Assembly: GCF_001712755.1 (NCBI RefSeq)
Contig: NZ_MDKC01000005.1
Coordinates: forward strand, 62,001-126,000
Length of the DNA: 64,000 nucleotides
Reading direction: 5' to 3'
From: Gottfriedia luciferensis
GTDB lineage: Bacteria > Bacillota > Bacilli > Bacillales > Bacillaceae_G
The notes below the pieces were generated by a model that saw only the letters and a list, made by a program, of their open reading frames with translations, did not search any database and had not been told where the DNA came from. Shown piece after piece: positions 19,138 to 27,921 of this stretch (position 1 is its first letter; each line of letters starts with the position of its first letter). The position numbers and the translations under genes are program-made.

Positions 19138-20025
19138 ATGAAGCAATTTAGTCTATCATGGGAAGTAAAAAAAGAGCATAATGGAATATTACTTAGAGAG
19201 TTTCTTAAATTAAAGGAGCTCTCTAAACGTGCTCTCACAGATATAAAATTTCAAGGTGGAAAAATTACAGTAAACGGTGAAGAAAAAACTGTCCGTACAA
19301 TTTTAAACGAATTTGATCTTATTCAAATCTATTTTCCAATCGAGAAACCAAGTGTGGATCTTATAGCTGAAGATATTCCTTTTGAAATTGTTTATGAAGA
19401 TGATGCTGTATTAGTCATCAATAAACCTTTTGGAATACCAAGTATACCTTCTAGAGAGCATCCTAATGGTACTCTTGCAAATGGATTATTATTTTATTAT
19501 CAAACAATTGGGCTCCAATCGACCATCCATATAGTCACTCGATTAGACAAAGATACTTCAGGATTAATGTTAGTTGCCAAAAATCGTTATATTCATTATT
19601 TATTTTCGAAAAATGAACTAAAAAATGTACAAAGAAAGTATTTAGCAATTGTTCATGGACAAATGAATGGCACTGAAGGGGTAATACGTGCAAAGATTGC
19701 TAGGAAAAGTGATAGTATTATCGAGAGAATTGTTTCTGAAGAGGGACAAGAAGCAATCACACATTTTAAAGTCCTTGTAGTAAATAGGGACTACTCAGTT
19801 GTTGAATTAGAATTAGAAACGGGTCGAACACATCAAATCCGGGTACATATGTCTTCGATTGGACATCCATTAATCGGGGATGACTTATATGGAGGTAATA
19901 CTGATCGATTAAAAAGGCAGGCGTTGCATAGCTATCAATTGTCATTTGTTCATCCAATTGATCATACGGAAAAAAACTTTGAAATCGCTTTACCTGTTGA
20001 TTTAGAGAGGTTATTGGAATCGTGA
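19138..20025 (+). CDS. RluA-family pseudouridine synthase (YjbO-like)
   Basis: The product of 295 residues has an N-terminal S4-like RNA-binding domain (about 12-75), then the RluA catalytic domain with HIVTRLDKDTSGLMLVAKN, where the D of RLDKDTSG is the nucleophile. C-terminal RTHQIRVHMSSIGHPLIGD completes the family pattern. It isomerises uridine in rRNA or tRNA; the target base cannot be read from sequence. MKQFSLSW at 19138 is the best start (GGTG site just upstream); the frame also opens upstream inside nadK. Confidence 0.92.
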   Translation: MKQFSLSWEVKKEHNGILLREFLKLKELSKRALTDIKFQGGKITVNGEEKTVRTILNEFDLIQIYFPIEKPSVDLIAEDIPFEIVYEDDAVLVINKPFGIPSIPSREHPNGTLANGLLFYYQTIGLQSTIHIVTRLDKDTSGLMLVAKNRYIHYLFSKNELKNVQRKYLAIVHGQMNGTEGVIRAKIARKSDSIIERIVSEEGQEAITHFKVLVVNRDYSVVELELETGRTHQIRVHMSSIGHPLIGDDLYGGNTDRLKRQALHSYQLSFVHPIDHTEKNFEIALPVDLERLLES

Positions 20026-20169
20026 ATGTCAAGTAATAAATTTGTCTAAATTTTGTATAATTTATTGACAATATATGAATAATAGATTATTTTTAGTATG
20101 TAGTGTTTCTCCATGGGGATGGAAGAGACTAATATATTAAGCTGATAAGTGAGCGCTTACATTATCAGC

Positions 20170-20206
20170 AAAAAAGTAGGTTCCGATCAGAAACCTACTT
20201 TTTTTG
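20170..20206. terminator. Bidirectional terminator between the rluD-like gene and prpE
   Basis: AAAAAGTAGGTTT-type stem, AAAGTAGGTT / AACCTACTT, is followed by seven T. A second imperfect palindrome (GCTGATAA...TTATCAGC) lies immediately upstream at 20141-20169. Confidence 0.9.
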
Positions 20207-20217
20207 TATCTATTTTC

Positions 20218-20976
20218 CTAAACTCTGCTTTCTTTTTCTTCGTAAAAACTAAATTTTTCTTCAATGTATGGCATGGAAGATTGTACTTGGGTATATTTAT
20301 GTTCTGGATACGAAAATGCTGTAAGTTTACCACCGAAGACGGCGCCAGTATCAATATTAATTGTATTATTTAATTCTCTTGGTTCTTTTATTGGAGTATG
20401 ACCATAGACAATTAGTGCTTTACCTTTATACTCTTTCGCCCAGTCTTTTCTTACAGGCATCCCATTTGGGAGCACTTCTCCATTAATATCTCCATATAAA
20501 ACGAATGTTTTAACATTATTTGAATGCTTACCAATCATGTCCTCACGTATACCAGCATGACTAACAACTAATTTTCCATTGTCTAAAACATTATATAGAG
20601 GGGAGCCTTCATAAAGTTTTTTAAACGATGCTTGATAATGGCTCCTTTCTTTACCGCTAACTGATTCTAATTCAGCAACTGTTGTTTCAAGTCCATGTTG
20701 AATTTTTACATTGCGACCAAGAAAATAACGATAAAGTTTATTACAATGATTCCCTGGTGAATAATGTGCTTTCTTATGCTTTATCACAAGTTCATATACT
20801 ACTTTTATAACTGCAAGCGAATTAGGTCCGCGATCCGTTAAATCACCAACAAAAACTAACTTTCGATTATCTGGGTGAACAGGAATATTGTTCTCCCACG
20901 AATAACCAAGTTTTTTAGTTAATTCAACAAATTCATTATAACAACCATGAATATCGCCTATGATATCGTATTTCAT
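20218..20976 (-). CDS. prpE: Bis(5'-nucleosyl)-tetraphosphatase PrpE
   Basis: This 252-residue calcineurin-like metallophosphatase has GDIHGC (residues 7-12), [30 protein letters not shown] and YGHTPIKEP, the five metal/phosphate motifs in order. PrpE hydrolyses Ap4A-type dinucleotides and has phosphatase activity; it is linked to spore germination in B. subtilis. An AAAGGAATG site precedes the ATG. Its place after yjbO matches B. subtilis. Confidence 0.92.
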   Translation of the reverse strand: MKYDIIGDIHGCYNEFVELTKKLGYSWENNIPVHPDNRKLVFVGDLTDRGPNSLAVIKVVYELVIKHKKAHYSPGNHCNKLYRYFLGRNVKIQHGLETTVAELESVSGKERSHYQASFKKLYEGSPLYNVLDNGKLVVSHAGIREDMIGKHSNNVKTFVLYGDINGEVLPNGMPVRKDWAKEYKGKALIVYGHTPIKEPRELNNTINIDTGAVFGGKLTAFSYPEHKYTQVQSSMPYIEEKFSFYEEKESRV

Positions 20977-21082
20977 CCTATCATTCCTTTTAGTCTGTTA
21001 TTTCAACTAGTAATAATCGTAGTATGCCCCAAATTAGCAGCGTAAAAGAACTTTCTAAGAAGTGTATTAAATATAAAAAAAG

Positions 21083-21116
21083 AAGGGTAAAGATCTTCAT
21101 TAGATCTTTACCCTTT
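21083..21116 (-). terminator. Terminator of the RodA-like gene
   Basis: AAGGGTAAAGATC / GATCTTTACCCTT is a perfect 13-bp stem, with A-runs upstream giving U-runs on the minus strand. Confidence 0.88.
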
Positions 21117-21130
21117 GTATTTCTACTCTA

Positions 21131-22294
21131 TCAGTCAAACATATACTTATTTGTTCTAGATCTTACATTAAGGATGAATCCAATTGCAAGTAAATTAGTT
21201 GCTAGAGAACTTCCTCCGTAACTTACAAATGGTAGAGTAATCCCTGTAATAGGAAGTAGACCGATCGTCATACCAATATTTTGGAAAATCTGGAAAGTAA
21301 ACATTCCTACAACACCGGCACAAATATAGCTACCAAATTTGTCGTTACTTTCTAAAGCAATATGAATCATTCGATAAATTAATAAGAAGAATAATGAAAT
21401 TACTACACTTGCTCCTATGAATCCGTATTGTTCACAGATTACTGTGAAAATAAAATCTGTATGTGGTTCAGGGAAGTAAGCTTCACCGTTATGGAACCCC
21501 TTACCAGTAAGCAAACCAGAACCAGCTGCCATTAATGCCTGAGTAAGCTGATAACCTTGAGAAGGGTATTCATAAGGCGCTAACCAACCGTAAAAACGAT
21601 TTAATTGGTATTCCTCAAGCACATGCGATGTGAAAAATTCAAAATGATAAAAGTATAGATAAACCATGAAAGCACCAAGGGCAATCGTGAATAAAACTAG
21701 TCCAAGAATATAGCGCCAACGAATTCCAGAAATTAAAATCATTGTTGCGATAATTGCACACATAACCATTGTATTACCTAAATCAGGCTCTTTCGCAATC
21801 AGAAGTAGAGGAGGTAACGCAATACCGAATATTTTACCTAAAAGTAAAATATCTTCTCTCTTTCCACGAACAGCGTACATTTCATTATGTCTTGATATAA
21901 TGGTTCCTAAAATAATGATCATAAAAATTTTCATTAATTCAGATGGTTGAAAGTTACCAATACCAGGTAAGGTGTACCATGCCGTTGCACCTTTGATGGT
22001 TTTAGCACCTGGAATATGCAGTTCTAAACCAAGTAGTAGGAGTAATCCAAAACCATACATATACCAAATAACATTTTTATATCGATCAAAATCAATAATC
22101 ATAATAAAGGCAATACCAACAAGTCCAATGATATACCATTTAATTTGTTGTCCAGCGAAATTGATGTTTCTTAGATTTGCAGGAAGGCTTGGCATTGCAC
22201 TAGTAATTGCAAGATAACTTACAGCGGCAATACAAAAAAGGATAAAAAGTAATTTGAAATCAATTTGAAAGGGAGATGTACGGTCTTCCTTCAT
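21131..22294 (-). CDS. FtsW/RodA/SpoVE-family glycosyltransferase, RodA-like
   Basis: This 387-residue polytopic protein has about ten helices. SEDS features are FQPSELMKI, AKEPDLGNTM, YFPEPHTDFIFTVICEQYG and the C-terminal PFVSYGGSS. The PEPHTDFIF...EQYGFIG loop resembles RodA more than FtsW. SEDS proteins polymerise peptidoglycan glycan strands with a partner class B PBP, RodA in side-wall growth. GAGAGGTGAG precedes the ATG. B. subtilis does not carry this gene here, so the location is lineage-specific. RodA, FtsW and SpoVE cannot be fully separated by eye. Confidence 0.88.
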   Translation of the reverse strand: MKEDRTSPFQIDFKLLFILFCIAAVSYLAITSAMPSLPANLRNINFAGQQIKWYIIGLVGIAFIMIIDFDRYKNVIWYMYGFGLLLLLGLELHIPGAKTIKGATAWYTLPGIGNFQPSELMKIFMIIILGTIISRHNEMYAVRGKREDILLLGKIFGIALPPLLLIAKEPDLGNTMVMCAIIATMILISGIRWRYILGLVLFTIALGAFMVYLYFYHFEFFTSHVLEEYQLNRFYGWLAPYEYPSQGYQLTQALMAAGSGLLTGKGFHNGEAYFPEPHTDFIFTVICEQYGFIGASVVISLFFLLIYRMIHIALESNDKFGSYICAGVVGMFTFQIFQNIGMTIGLLPITGITLPFVSYGGSSLATNLLAIGFILNVRSRTNKYMFD

Positions 22295-22471
22295 GTCCTC
22301 ACCTCTCTATAATAAGTTTTATTAGTATGCTTTTAAATAGGCACTTTTAATGTACGACAATCATCATTATAGTTTATTTTTGTCCTTAAAGGAATTCAAA
22401 ACTATAAACTCTTTTTAAATAAACTATTATATTTATATTTTTTGTGGATAAAGCTATAAATAACTTTACTA

Positions 22472-22500
22472 TTTTCAATTCATCGTATTTGTGCTACTAT
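22472..22500 (+). promoter_or_regulatory. Promoter of fabI
   Basis: TTTTCA (22472-22477) and TACTAT (22495-22500) are 17 bases apart; TG one base before the -10 makes it an extended -10 promoter. The FapR operator begins two bases downstream. Confidence 0.65.
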
Positions 22501-22501
22501 T

Positions 22502-22518
22502 TTAGTATCTAGTACTAA
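22502..22518 (+). promoter_or_regulatory. FapR operator
   Basis: TTAGTATCTAGTACTAA is a near-perfect 17-bp match to the FapR inverted repeat (TTAGTACC-N-TACTAA type) and overlaps the expected start of transcription. By family knowledge FapR represses fatty-acid genes, including fabI, until malonyl-CoA binds it. Confidence 0.85.
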
Positions 22519-22545
22519 TAACTAATAATAAAGGAGATGAATGAT

Positions 22546-23316
22546 ATGATTTCATTGCAAGGAAAAACTTTTGTTGTTATGGGTGTTGCAAACTTCCGTA
22601 GTATCGCTTGGGGTATTGCACAATCATTACATAGCGCGGGAGCAAATTTAATTTTTACATACGCAAATGAAAGATTAGAAAAAGGTGTTCGTGAATTAGC
22701 TGACTCACTAGAAAATCCTAACAATCTTTTAGTTCAATGTGATGTAACTAGTGATGAAGATTTAGCAAAATGCTTTGCATCAATTAAAGAGCAAGTAGGC
22801 ACAATTCATGGTGTAGCACACTGTATCGCTTTTGCTAATAAAGAGGACTTAAAAGGTGATTTTGTAGACACAAGCCGTGATGGATACTTATTATCACAAA
22901 ACATTAGTGCTTACTCATTAGTAGGTGTAGCTCGTGAAGCAAAACCATTAATGGTTGAAGGCGGAAGCATTGTTACGCTAACTTACTTAGGTGGCGAGCG
23001 TGTAATGCAAAACTATAACCTAATGGGTGTATCTAAAGCAGCTCTAGAAGCTTCTGTACGCTATTTAGCAAACGATTTAGGGAAATACAATATTCGCGTA
23101 AACTCAATCTCTGCAGGACCAATCCGTACGCTTTCTGCAAAAGGAGTAGGTGACTTTAATACAATCTTAAAAGAGATCGAAGAAAAAGCACCATTACGCA
23201 GAAACGTAACACAAGAAGAAGTAGGAGATTCTGCTTTATTCTTATTTAGTGACTTAGCAAGAGGTATTACTGGAGAAAACATTCATGTTGATTCAGGATA
23301 CCATATAATGGGATAA
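22546..23316 (+). CDS. fabI: Enoyl-[acyl-carrier-protein] reductase (NADH) FabI
   Basis: This short-chain dehydrogenase-fold enzyme of 256 residues begins MISLQGKTFVVMGVANFRSIAWG, with the FabI cofactor motif GVANxRSIAWGIA. The catalytic region is YLGGERVMQNYNLMGVSKAALE, where Y and K are in the Y-x6-K arrangement of FabI. It reduces trans-2-enoyl-ACP in the last step of each elongation cycle and is the triclosan target. ATG 22546 lies 9 bases after AAGGAG; the ATG at 22537 directly abuts that site and is unlikely. Confidence 0.96.
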   Translation: MISLQGKTFVVMGVANFRSIAWGIAQSLHSAGANLIFTYANERLEKGVRELADSLENPNNLLVQCDVTSDEDLAKCFASIKEQVGTIHGVAHCIAFANKEDLKGDFVDTSRDGYLLSQNISAYSLVGVAREAKPLMVEGGSIVTLTYLGGERVMQNYNLMGVSKAALEASVRYLANDLGKYNIRVNSISAGPIRTLSAKGVGDFNTILKEIEEKAPLRRNVTQEEVGDSALFLFSDLARGITGENIHVDSGYHIMG

Positions 23317-23329
23317 GAATAGTAAGAAC

Positions 23330-23359
23330 AATAGAAGTCTAAATGGCTTCTATTTTTTT
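23330..23359 (+). terminator. Terminator of fabI
   Basis: AATAGAAG / CTTCTATT is an 8-bp stem followed by a T-run. Confidence 0.88.
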
Positions 23360-23396
23360 GTGTTGATATTACATACTTAGTCATGGGTAAATTTAA

Positions 23397-23850
23397 TAAC
23401 TCATAAGAGGTTCATGAGTAAGTAAAACAGCGAGAATCTGAAACATAATAACTCATAAGAGGTTCATGAGTAAGTAAAACAGCGAGAATCTGAAACATAA
23501 TAACTCATAAGAGGTTCATGAGTAAGTAAAACAGCGAGAATCTGAAACTTAGTAACTCATAAGGGGTTCATGAGTAAGTAAAACAGGAGAATCTGAAACA
23601 TAATAACTCATAAGAGGTTCATGAGTAAGTAAAACAGCGAGAATCTGAAACTTAGTAACTCATAAGAGGTTCATGAGTAAGTAAAACAGCGAGAATCTGA
23701 AACTTAGTAACTCATAAGGGGTTCATGAGTAAGTAAAACAGCGAGAATCTGAAACTTAGTAACTCATAAGGGGTTCATGAGTAAGTAAAACAGAAAGAAT
23801 CTGAAATTTGGTAACTCATAAGGGGTTATAAGTAAGTAAAACAGCCAAAA
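23397..23850. repeat. Tandem array 2: nine 51-52 bp units related to array 1
   Basis: The marker TCATGAGTAAGTAAAACAG recurs with its C at 23413, 23465, 23517, 23569, 23620, 23672, 23724 and 23776, plus a degenerate unit near 23828. The shared core ACTCATAAGRGGTTCATGAG and AAGTAAAACAG match array 1, but the variable part is different (about CGAGAATCTGAAACATAATA). The last unit switches to an A-rich spacer (CCAAAAAAAGAAAATAAT) like array 1. It directly follows the fabI terminator and contains no gene. Confidence 0.95.
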
Positions 23851-24044
23851 AAAGAAAATAATATACTCAAATCAAATTGAAACTGATGTTGCTCACTCAT
23901 CTTGAGATGCGGTAATAGAATGCAACGAGGCACTCAGCTCATGCCCACATCGCCATGAAAAGCGTGCATCCTTCAAAAGAAAATAAGTGTGTTCTTTATA
24001 TGGGTAAACATTCTGTTGGGGAAATCAACCTGACATTAGTCAAA

Positions 24045-24089
24045 CAAAAAAAAGTGCTTTCTTATGATGACATAAATAGGCACTTTTTT
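24045..24089 (-). terminator. Terminator downstream of the DUF2642 gene
   Basis: AAAAAAGTGC / GCACTTTTTT pairs across a loop of about 22 bases, with A- and T-runs allowing use in either direction. The 23.85-24.05 kb stretch before it shows no feature. Confidence 0.6.
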
Positions 24090-24123
24090 ATTGTAAAATG
24101 TGGCATTTTAATTTTATTAATTC

Positions 24124-24789
24124 TTACGGAATAAAAATTGATTTTAAGTGACGAAGACCTACTAATTTGCTTTCTCCTCTAGATGTAGTCAACTCTATGA
24201 AATTTGAGTCAATAGAACTCAACTTACCTATATATTCGTAATTTTCTCCACTGTTCATTACGACTAATTCACCAATCAACTTATTTAATTGAACGTCTAA
24301 CGTGCGTGCTAGAGGGATATTAGAAGGATTAACAGGTAATAAATTATTACTTAACATATAAGGGGTCTTTTCAGTGAGATAAGGGGTTAACCACTTTAAA
24401 TGCTGTAGGGATATATACATGATTTTATAGATCGGTGAATAGAATACAAAGTAATTATTCATGATGGTTGTAATAAAGCCATGAAAAGAACGATTATTTG
24501 AAAGATTAATTTCAACAAAAATCCCTTTGGCAGCAGTTAAGACTTTACGTAAAGATAACTCATCTTTTTCGTGTTCTAGTTCTTGTAGGGAGGGAACAAC
24601 ACCAAATGATTCTTCGAGTGTACTTTCACTAAGATTATGAATATGAAGTAGTGGAATATAAAGGAAATTTTCACCATTGAAAACAACTAATAAATCATTT
24701 CCAACTTCAATTAAGATTCCATCAACATTACTGTTACCAGATATTTCAATTGTAACTTGTTTGTTGAGAAAATTTTTGAAACTTGCCAT
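24124..24789 (-). CDS. DUF2642 domain protein, probable spore-coat associated
   Basis: This 221-residue protein contains repeated Sm-like beta modules. Segment 1 (about 1-55) has VTIEISGNSNVDGILIEVG and FLYIPLLHIHNL; segment 2 (about 85-135) has IFVEINLSNNRSFHGFITTI and IMYISLQHLKWL; segment 3 (about 165-220) has LIGELVVMNSG and LVGLRHLKSIFI. The H(L/I)xxL endings are characteristic of DUF2642 proteins of bacilli, many of them spore-related. GAAAGGAG precedes the ATG. The neighbours cotO and a CotY/Z homologue support a sporulation role, which is inferred. Confidence 0.72.
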   Translation of the reverse strand: MASFKNFLNKQVTIEISGNSNVDGILIEVGNDLLVVFNGENFLYIPLLHIHNLSESTLEESFGVVPSLQELEHEKDELSLRKVLTAAKGIFVEINLSNNRSFHGFITTIMNNYFVFYSPIYKIMYISLQHLKWLTPYLTEKTPYMLSNNLLPVNPSNIPLARTLDVQLNKLIGELVVMNSGENYEYIGKLSSIDSNFIELTTSRGESKLVGLRHLKSIFIP

Positions 24790-25169
24790 GATTTTCTCCT
24801 TTCTTAAAAAGATAAATCATTATGATTCAGACACGTTCATTTCTGAAAAAGGATTTTCAATTTTATTTATATGGGCATATCGATTAGAATGATAGTTTGT
24901 CTAAATAAAATCAATCATTTCATTTAAAGGTTGGCAAGATAGATAGTGCCTGTCTTATATGAATGAAAAAAGATTATTAAGTTTGAAAACTTTATAGTTG
25001 GATCAGTTAGTTCATAACAGCATACTTCCAATGATTTATTGATTACCACTCAAAATTAAGTATAGTTTCAAATTACTCTATAAGGGTTTTACATAATTAG
25101 AATGGTATCGAGGGTCAAAGTTTTATAAAAAAAGGGTCGTTTTATTTCATAAAACGACCTTTCTAAACA
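24790..25169. other. 380-bp intergenic region between two DUF2642-like genes
   Basis: Apart from the terminator at its right end (25133-25163) I see no gene or clear promoter here. Mother-cell sigma factor sites for the downstream minus-strand gene would be expected near 24.8-24.9 kb. Confidence 0.4.
25133..25163 (-). terminator. Terminator of the 157-residue coat-like gene
   Basis: GGGTCGTTTTA / TAAAACGACCT pairs around ATTTCA, with an A-run on the plus strand giving U-residues on the minus transcript. Confidence 0.85.
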
Positions 25170-25643
25170 TTATTTTCTTCTTCTTAATGTTTGGCTTGTC
25201 GTATTACTTCTTTCGTAAACTTCAAATTTTTCTCCGAAACTTACACTTTTTACATGATAAGTAGCAAGATACACTAGTTCATCGTTAAAAGAAATTTCTA
25301 CATAATCATGGTTTGCATCAAGAAGAATACCTTCAACTTTGTCGTGGCCACCGCGATTAATTTTTACCCATTGTCTAACTTGAGAATTTAATAAGTCTAC
25401 AAAACTCTCGTTTGGTAATAATTCAATCGTATTGTACATTTCATCATAAGATAATCTACCTTTTGCAAATGAAGTTACGCTTTTAATATGAGTATAAGGG
25501 AAGTAAATTACACCTTCAGCCTCTGTAAAAAGAGCAATATGTGTTTCATATGCACCAAGTAATAAACCTTCTTTAGATTCATGACCTCCTCGACCAATTC
25601 TAACTCCTTTACCTACGAATACTGAGAATAACTCTTTATTCAC
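25170..25643 (-). CDS. Two-module DUF2642-like protein, probable spore coat
   Basis: The product of 157 residues contains two similar halves: VRIGRGGHESKEGLLLGAY with YFPYTHIKSV (about 14-55), and VKINRGGHDKVEGILLDAN with YLATYHVKSV (about 93-135). The RGGH(E/D)xxEG motif followed by an HxKSV strand end resembles the modules of the neighbouring 221-residue protein. The C terminus is basic (TLRRRK). An AAGGAGCG site precedes the ATG. The exact role is unknown; the spore-coat assignment rests on domain type and neighbours. Confidence 0.68.
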   Translation of the reverse strand: MNKELFSVFVGKGVRIGRGGHESKEGLLLGAYETHIALFTEAEGVIYFPYTHIKSVTSFAKGRLSYDEMYNTIELLPNESFVDLLNSQVRQWVKINRGGHDKVEGILLDANHDYVEISFNDELVYLATYHVKSVSFGEKFEVYERSNTTSQTLRRRK

Positions 25644-25885
25644 TTTTTCATCGCTCCTTGTTTTTTCTGTGCGGTTACAATGTATTTATATGTGCCCTGT
25701 CAATTGTTTGTACTAGGATATTTGTCCAATTTAGATGAATATGTATAAAATTAGTCAAGTGTTGATGGGCAAATATTTGGTATTTCAATTAAATTTGTAG
25801 ATTACTTGATTGAGAAAAAAGTAACATGATAAATATTGTCCGTTCATATAATTTATGAGAGCACACTTACGAGGGAGGAACAACA

Positions 25886-26404
25886 ATGGCAAGAAAAGAG
25901 TCTAAAGAGGGTGTAAAGCCATTATTATATATTGCACAGCCTGATTTTCAAGAAGCCAAGTTGAACGTACAACACTCATATGTGGTCAAAGTAAATAATC
26001 AGGATCAAAAACAAAAGGATAAAGAATATGTAGCTTCTAAATACGTGGAAGTTGAAGAACTAGATGAATTAGAAGAATTAGAAGAACTGGAAGATGTTGT
26101 AGATTTAGATGAACAAGAAGAGCAACAAGAACAAGAAGATCAAGAAGAACAAGTCGAAGCAGACAATACTTGGATGAAAAAACCATTTAAAGCGATGACG
26201 AATGAAGAAAAAGTATTATTTATGATAAATAAGCCTCATTATATTCCAAAAGTTGAGTGCCGAATTCGTACAGAAAAAGATTTATATATTGGCTATATTA
26301 TGGGTTACAACGAAGGAAAGGTTTCAATTAAGGTTTCTTCAAAAATTAATGATGTTGAATTGGATATTCAAAGTATTGTAAGTATTCAAATGGTAGGTAT
26401 TTAA
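25886..26404 (+). CDS. cotO: Spore coat protein CotO family
   Basis: The 172-residue product has a polar N-terminal part, a glutamate-rich low-complexity centre (about 53-90, ELDELEELEELEDVV) and a conserved C-terminal domain (about 100-172) with FMINKPHYIPKVECRIRT and GYIMGYNEGKV. That C-terminal domain and the position after fabI match CotO (YjbX) of B. subtilis, a morphogenetic protein of the outer coat. GAGGGAGG precedes the ATG. A CATA element at 25845 with AACA 18 bases upstream is a possible sigma-K promoter, weakly supported. Confidence 0.82.
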   Translation: MARKESKEGVKPLLYIAQPDFQEAKLNVQHSYVVKVNNQDQKQKDKEYVASKYVEVEELDELEELEELEDVVDLDEQEEQQEQEDQEEQVEADNTWMKKPFKAMTNEEKVLFMINKPHYIPKVECRIRTEKDLYIGYIMGYNEGKVSIKVSSKINDVELDIQSIVSIQMVGI

Positions 26405-26411
26405 CGCGTTA

Positions 26412-26445
26412 AAAAGGTGGTAGATACATGATCTACCACCCATAG
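26412..26445. terminator. Bidirectional terminator between cotO and the cotZ-like gene
   Basis: GGTGGTAGAT / ATCTACCACC is a perfect 10-bp stem eleven bases after the cotO stop codon, between converging genes. Confidence 0.85.
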
Positions 26446-26465
26446 TTTTTTAGTTTACATTAAAC

Positions 26466-27014
26466 TTACAGATTTGTAACGTGTACGTCACGTAGGCATT
26501 GGATTGCACAGAAGCAATCTAGGTCAACTGTTACACAAGTGTTTGATGCTACAAACATGTCAGAGTCTACTAATTCGCAGAAAGTATTTTGGTTGTTGTT
26601 TTTGTTGTCTTTGTTGTCTTTGTTGTTTACTGGAATTAATGCTCTTAACACTGCACAGCAATCTTCATCTACACTTTCAACACGGAAAACAACTGTATCT
26701 TGGCAATTGTTCATTTGACCGTTTTTGTTGTTGTTGTTGTTGTTATCATTGCCATCACGATTTTGTGCCATCATCATCATATTATTATGATTAAATGCTG
26801 GTACTCTAAATAATTCACCGTTTGCTAAATACAATAGGAAAGGGCGAGTATTTGCAAGTGGTACATTAGGGTTAGCACCTAAGAATGGAACGTCACAACC
26901 TGTTGGGCAAGTGTTTGTTGCGCAATCTTGTAGATCATTTATGAATTTTACAACGTCACATACGCAATGGTTTCTTTTTTTGTCGTGGTTGTCTTTGCAA
27001 CTCATCATTTTCAC
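26466..27014 (-). CDS. CotY/CotZ-family outer coat/exosporium protein
   Basis: The product of 182 residues is Cys-rich. CVCDVVKFINDLQD and CPTGCDVPFLG lie near the N terminus, PFLLYLANGELFRVPAF in the middle, then FRVESVDEDCCAVLRAL and the C-terminal VDLDCFCAIQCL. These are hallmarks of CotY/CotZ/ExsY, which assemble a disulfide-linked lattice in the outer spore crust or exosporium. Two Asn/Lys/Asp-rich insertions (about 90-103 and 130-141) are unusual. AAGGAGTG precedes the ATG. CotY, CotZ and ExsY cannot be told apart by eye. Confidence 0.9.
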   Translation of the reverse strand: MKMMSCKDNHDKKRNHCVCDVVKFINDLQDCATNTCPTGCDVPFLGANPNVPLANTRPFLLYLANGELFRVPAFNHNNMMMMAQNRDGNDNNNNNNKNGQMNNCQDTVVFRVESVDEDCCAVLRALIPVNNKDNKDNKNNNQNTFCELVDSDMFVASNTCVTVDLDCFCAIQCLRDVHVTNL

Positions 27015-27295
27015 TCCTTATCACTTTAGATGGATATTACATTACTATGATATTAAGCAGGCGAAAAACGGTTACTGAAGATTTTTGCTTTTTTAGATAA
27101 ATGGGCTTAGGAGCAAAGTAGTACAGTTTAAGCAGGAAAGACAAAGAAGAGCTTAGATCTGTAATATGTAAATAGGGAGAGAAATAAGAAAAGGGGAGGA
27201 GAAGGGTTGGAAGGGATTAGAGGAGCATAAATGTAGGGTAAGGAAGTGAGATTATTTACCCATTGCATCCATATCCCTTGTCCTGCGTACTTAAC

Positions 27296-27646
27296 ATGGA
27301 TATAAGTTGGTTGTTGCTATTCATCTTAATTTTGGCAAGCTTTCGATTGACTCGTTTAGTAGTTCACGATAAAATAACAGCTTTTCTAAGAAGGCCTTTT
27401 ATTGATGAAATAACGCTTGAAGAGAATGGGATGCCAGTTACTTATACAAAGATTAAAGGAAGTGGAATCCAATACTTTTTTGGTGAGCTATTAAGTTGTA
27501 CTTGGTGTAGTGGAATTTGGTGTACAGCGTTATTACTATTAATATATGTGTTCTTTCCATATGTGGGTGAGTTCATCATCATTTTGTTAGCTATTGCAGG
27601 GGCAGCTGGCGTAATAGAAACGATTGTTAATAGACTGAATTCATAA
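27296..27646 (+). CDS. DUF1360 membrane protein (YjcA-like), sporulation
   Basis: This protein of about 116 residues has an N-terminal helix (MDISWLLLFILILASFRLTRLVV), a conserved LLSCTWCSGIWCT motif (about residues 62-74) and a second hydrophobic region. That pattern is DUF1360, which includes the sporulation protein YjcA beside the B. subtilis cotVWXYZ cluster. The start is uncertain: ATG 27296 has no ribosome site, while an in-frame TTG at 27263 lies 12 bases after GGAAGTGAG and would add 11 residues. Confidence 0.8.
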   Translation: MDISWLLLFILILASFRLTRLVVHDKITAFLRRPFIDEITLEENGMPVTYTKIKGSGIQYFFGELLSCTWCSGIWCTALLLLIYVFFPYVGEFIIILLAIAGAAGVIETIVNRLNS

Positions 27647-27714
27647 TTTTAGGTAGAACGATTGAAAATTCCTTTCATATACTATTGTGAATAGACTTAA
27701 TTAGGAGGGAAGAT

Positions 27715-27912
27715 ATGTACAATCAAGGTCAGGGTCAAATGACTCCTTTTCAATGGCAACAACTCCAACAACAACAGCAGTACCAAATGCAGCAACAACA
27801 AATGCAGCAACAAATGAATCAAGCGAACTATAACCCTTATTACCAAGGAGCTCCGGCAGGCTACGTGAAAAAATCAGGTTGTGGCTGTGGCAGTAGAACA
27901 ACTAGACGATAA
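27715..27912 (+). CDS. Small Gln-rich protein with CGCG tail
   Basis: This 65-residue protein is dominated by glutamine and methionine (about 9-38, for example QQLQQQQQYQMQQQQMQQQM) and ends KKSGCGCGSRTTRR. GGAGGGAAG precedes the ATG and a good terminator follows. The composition and coat-gene neighbours suggest a small spore-coat protein. I recognise no family, and the assignment is an inference from context. Confidence 0.7.
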   Translation: MYNQGQGQMTPFQWQQLQQQQQYQMQQQQMQQQMNQANYNPYYQGAPAGYVKKSGCGCGSRTTRR

Positions 27913-27921
27913 TCCATAAAA

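Noticed and set aside
20141-20169. Palindrome GCTGATAA...TTATCAGC as a regulator site
   Set aside because: It directly precedes a strong terminator and is more simply a part of the transcription end region.
23397-23850. Array 2 as a CRISPR locus
   Set aside because: Same reason: the variable part is shared by all units of the array, and there are no cas genes.
26504-26794. 96-residue frame on the plus strand opposite the CotY/Z-like gene
   Set aside because: It is the complement of the Asn/Cys-rich coding sequence, has no ribosome site and is only a shadow.
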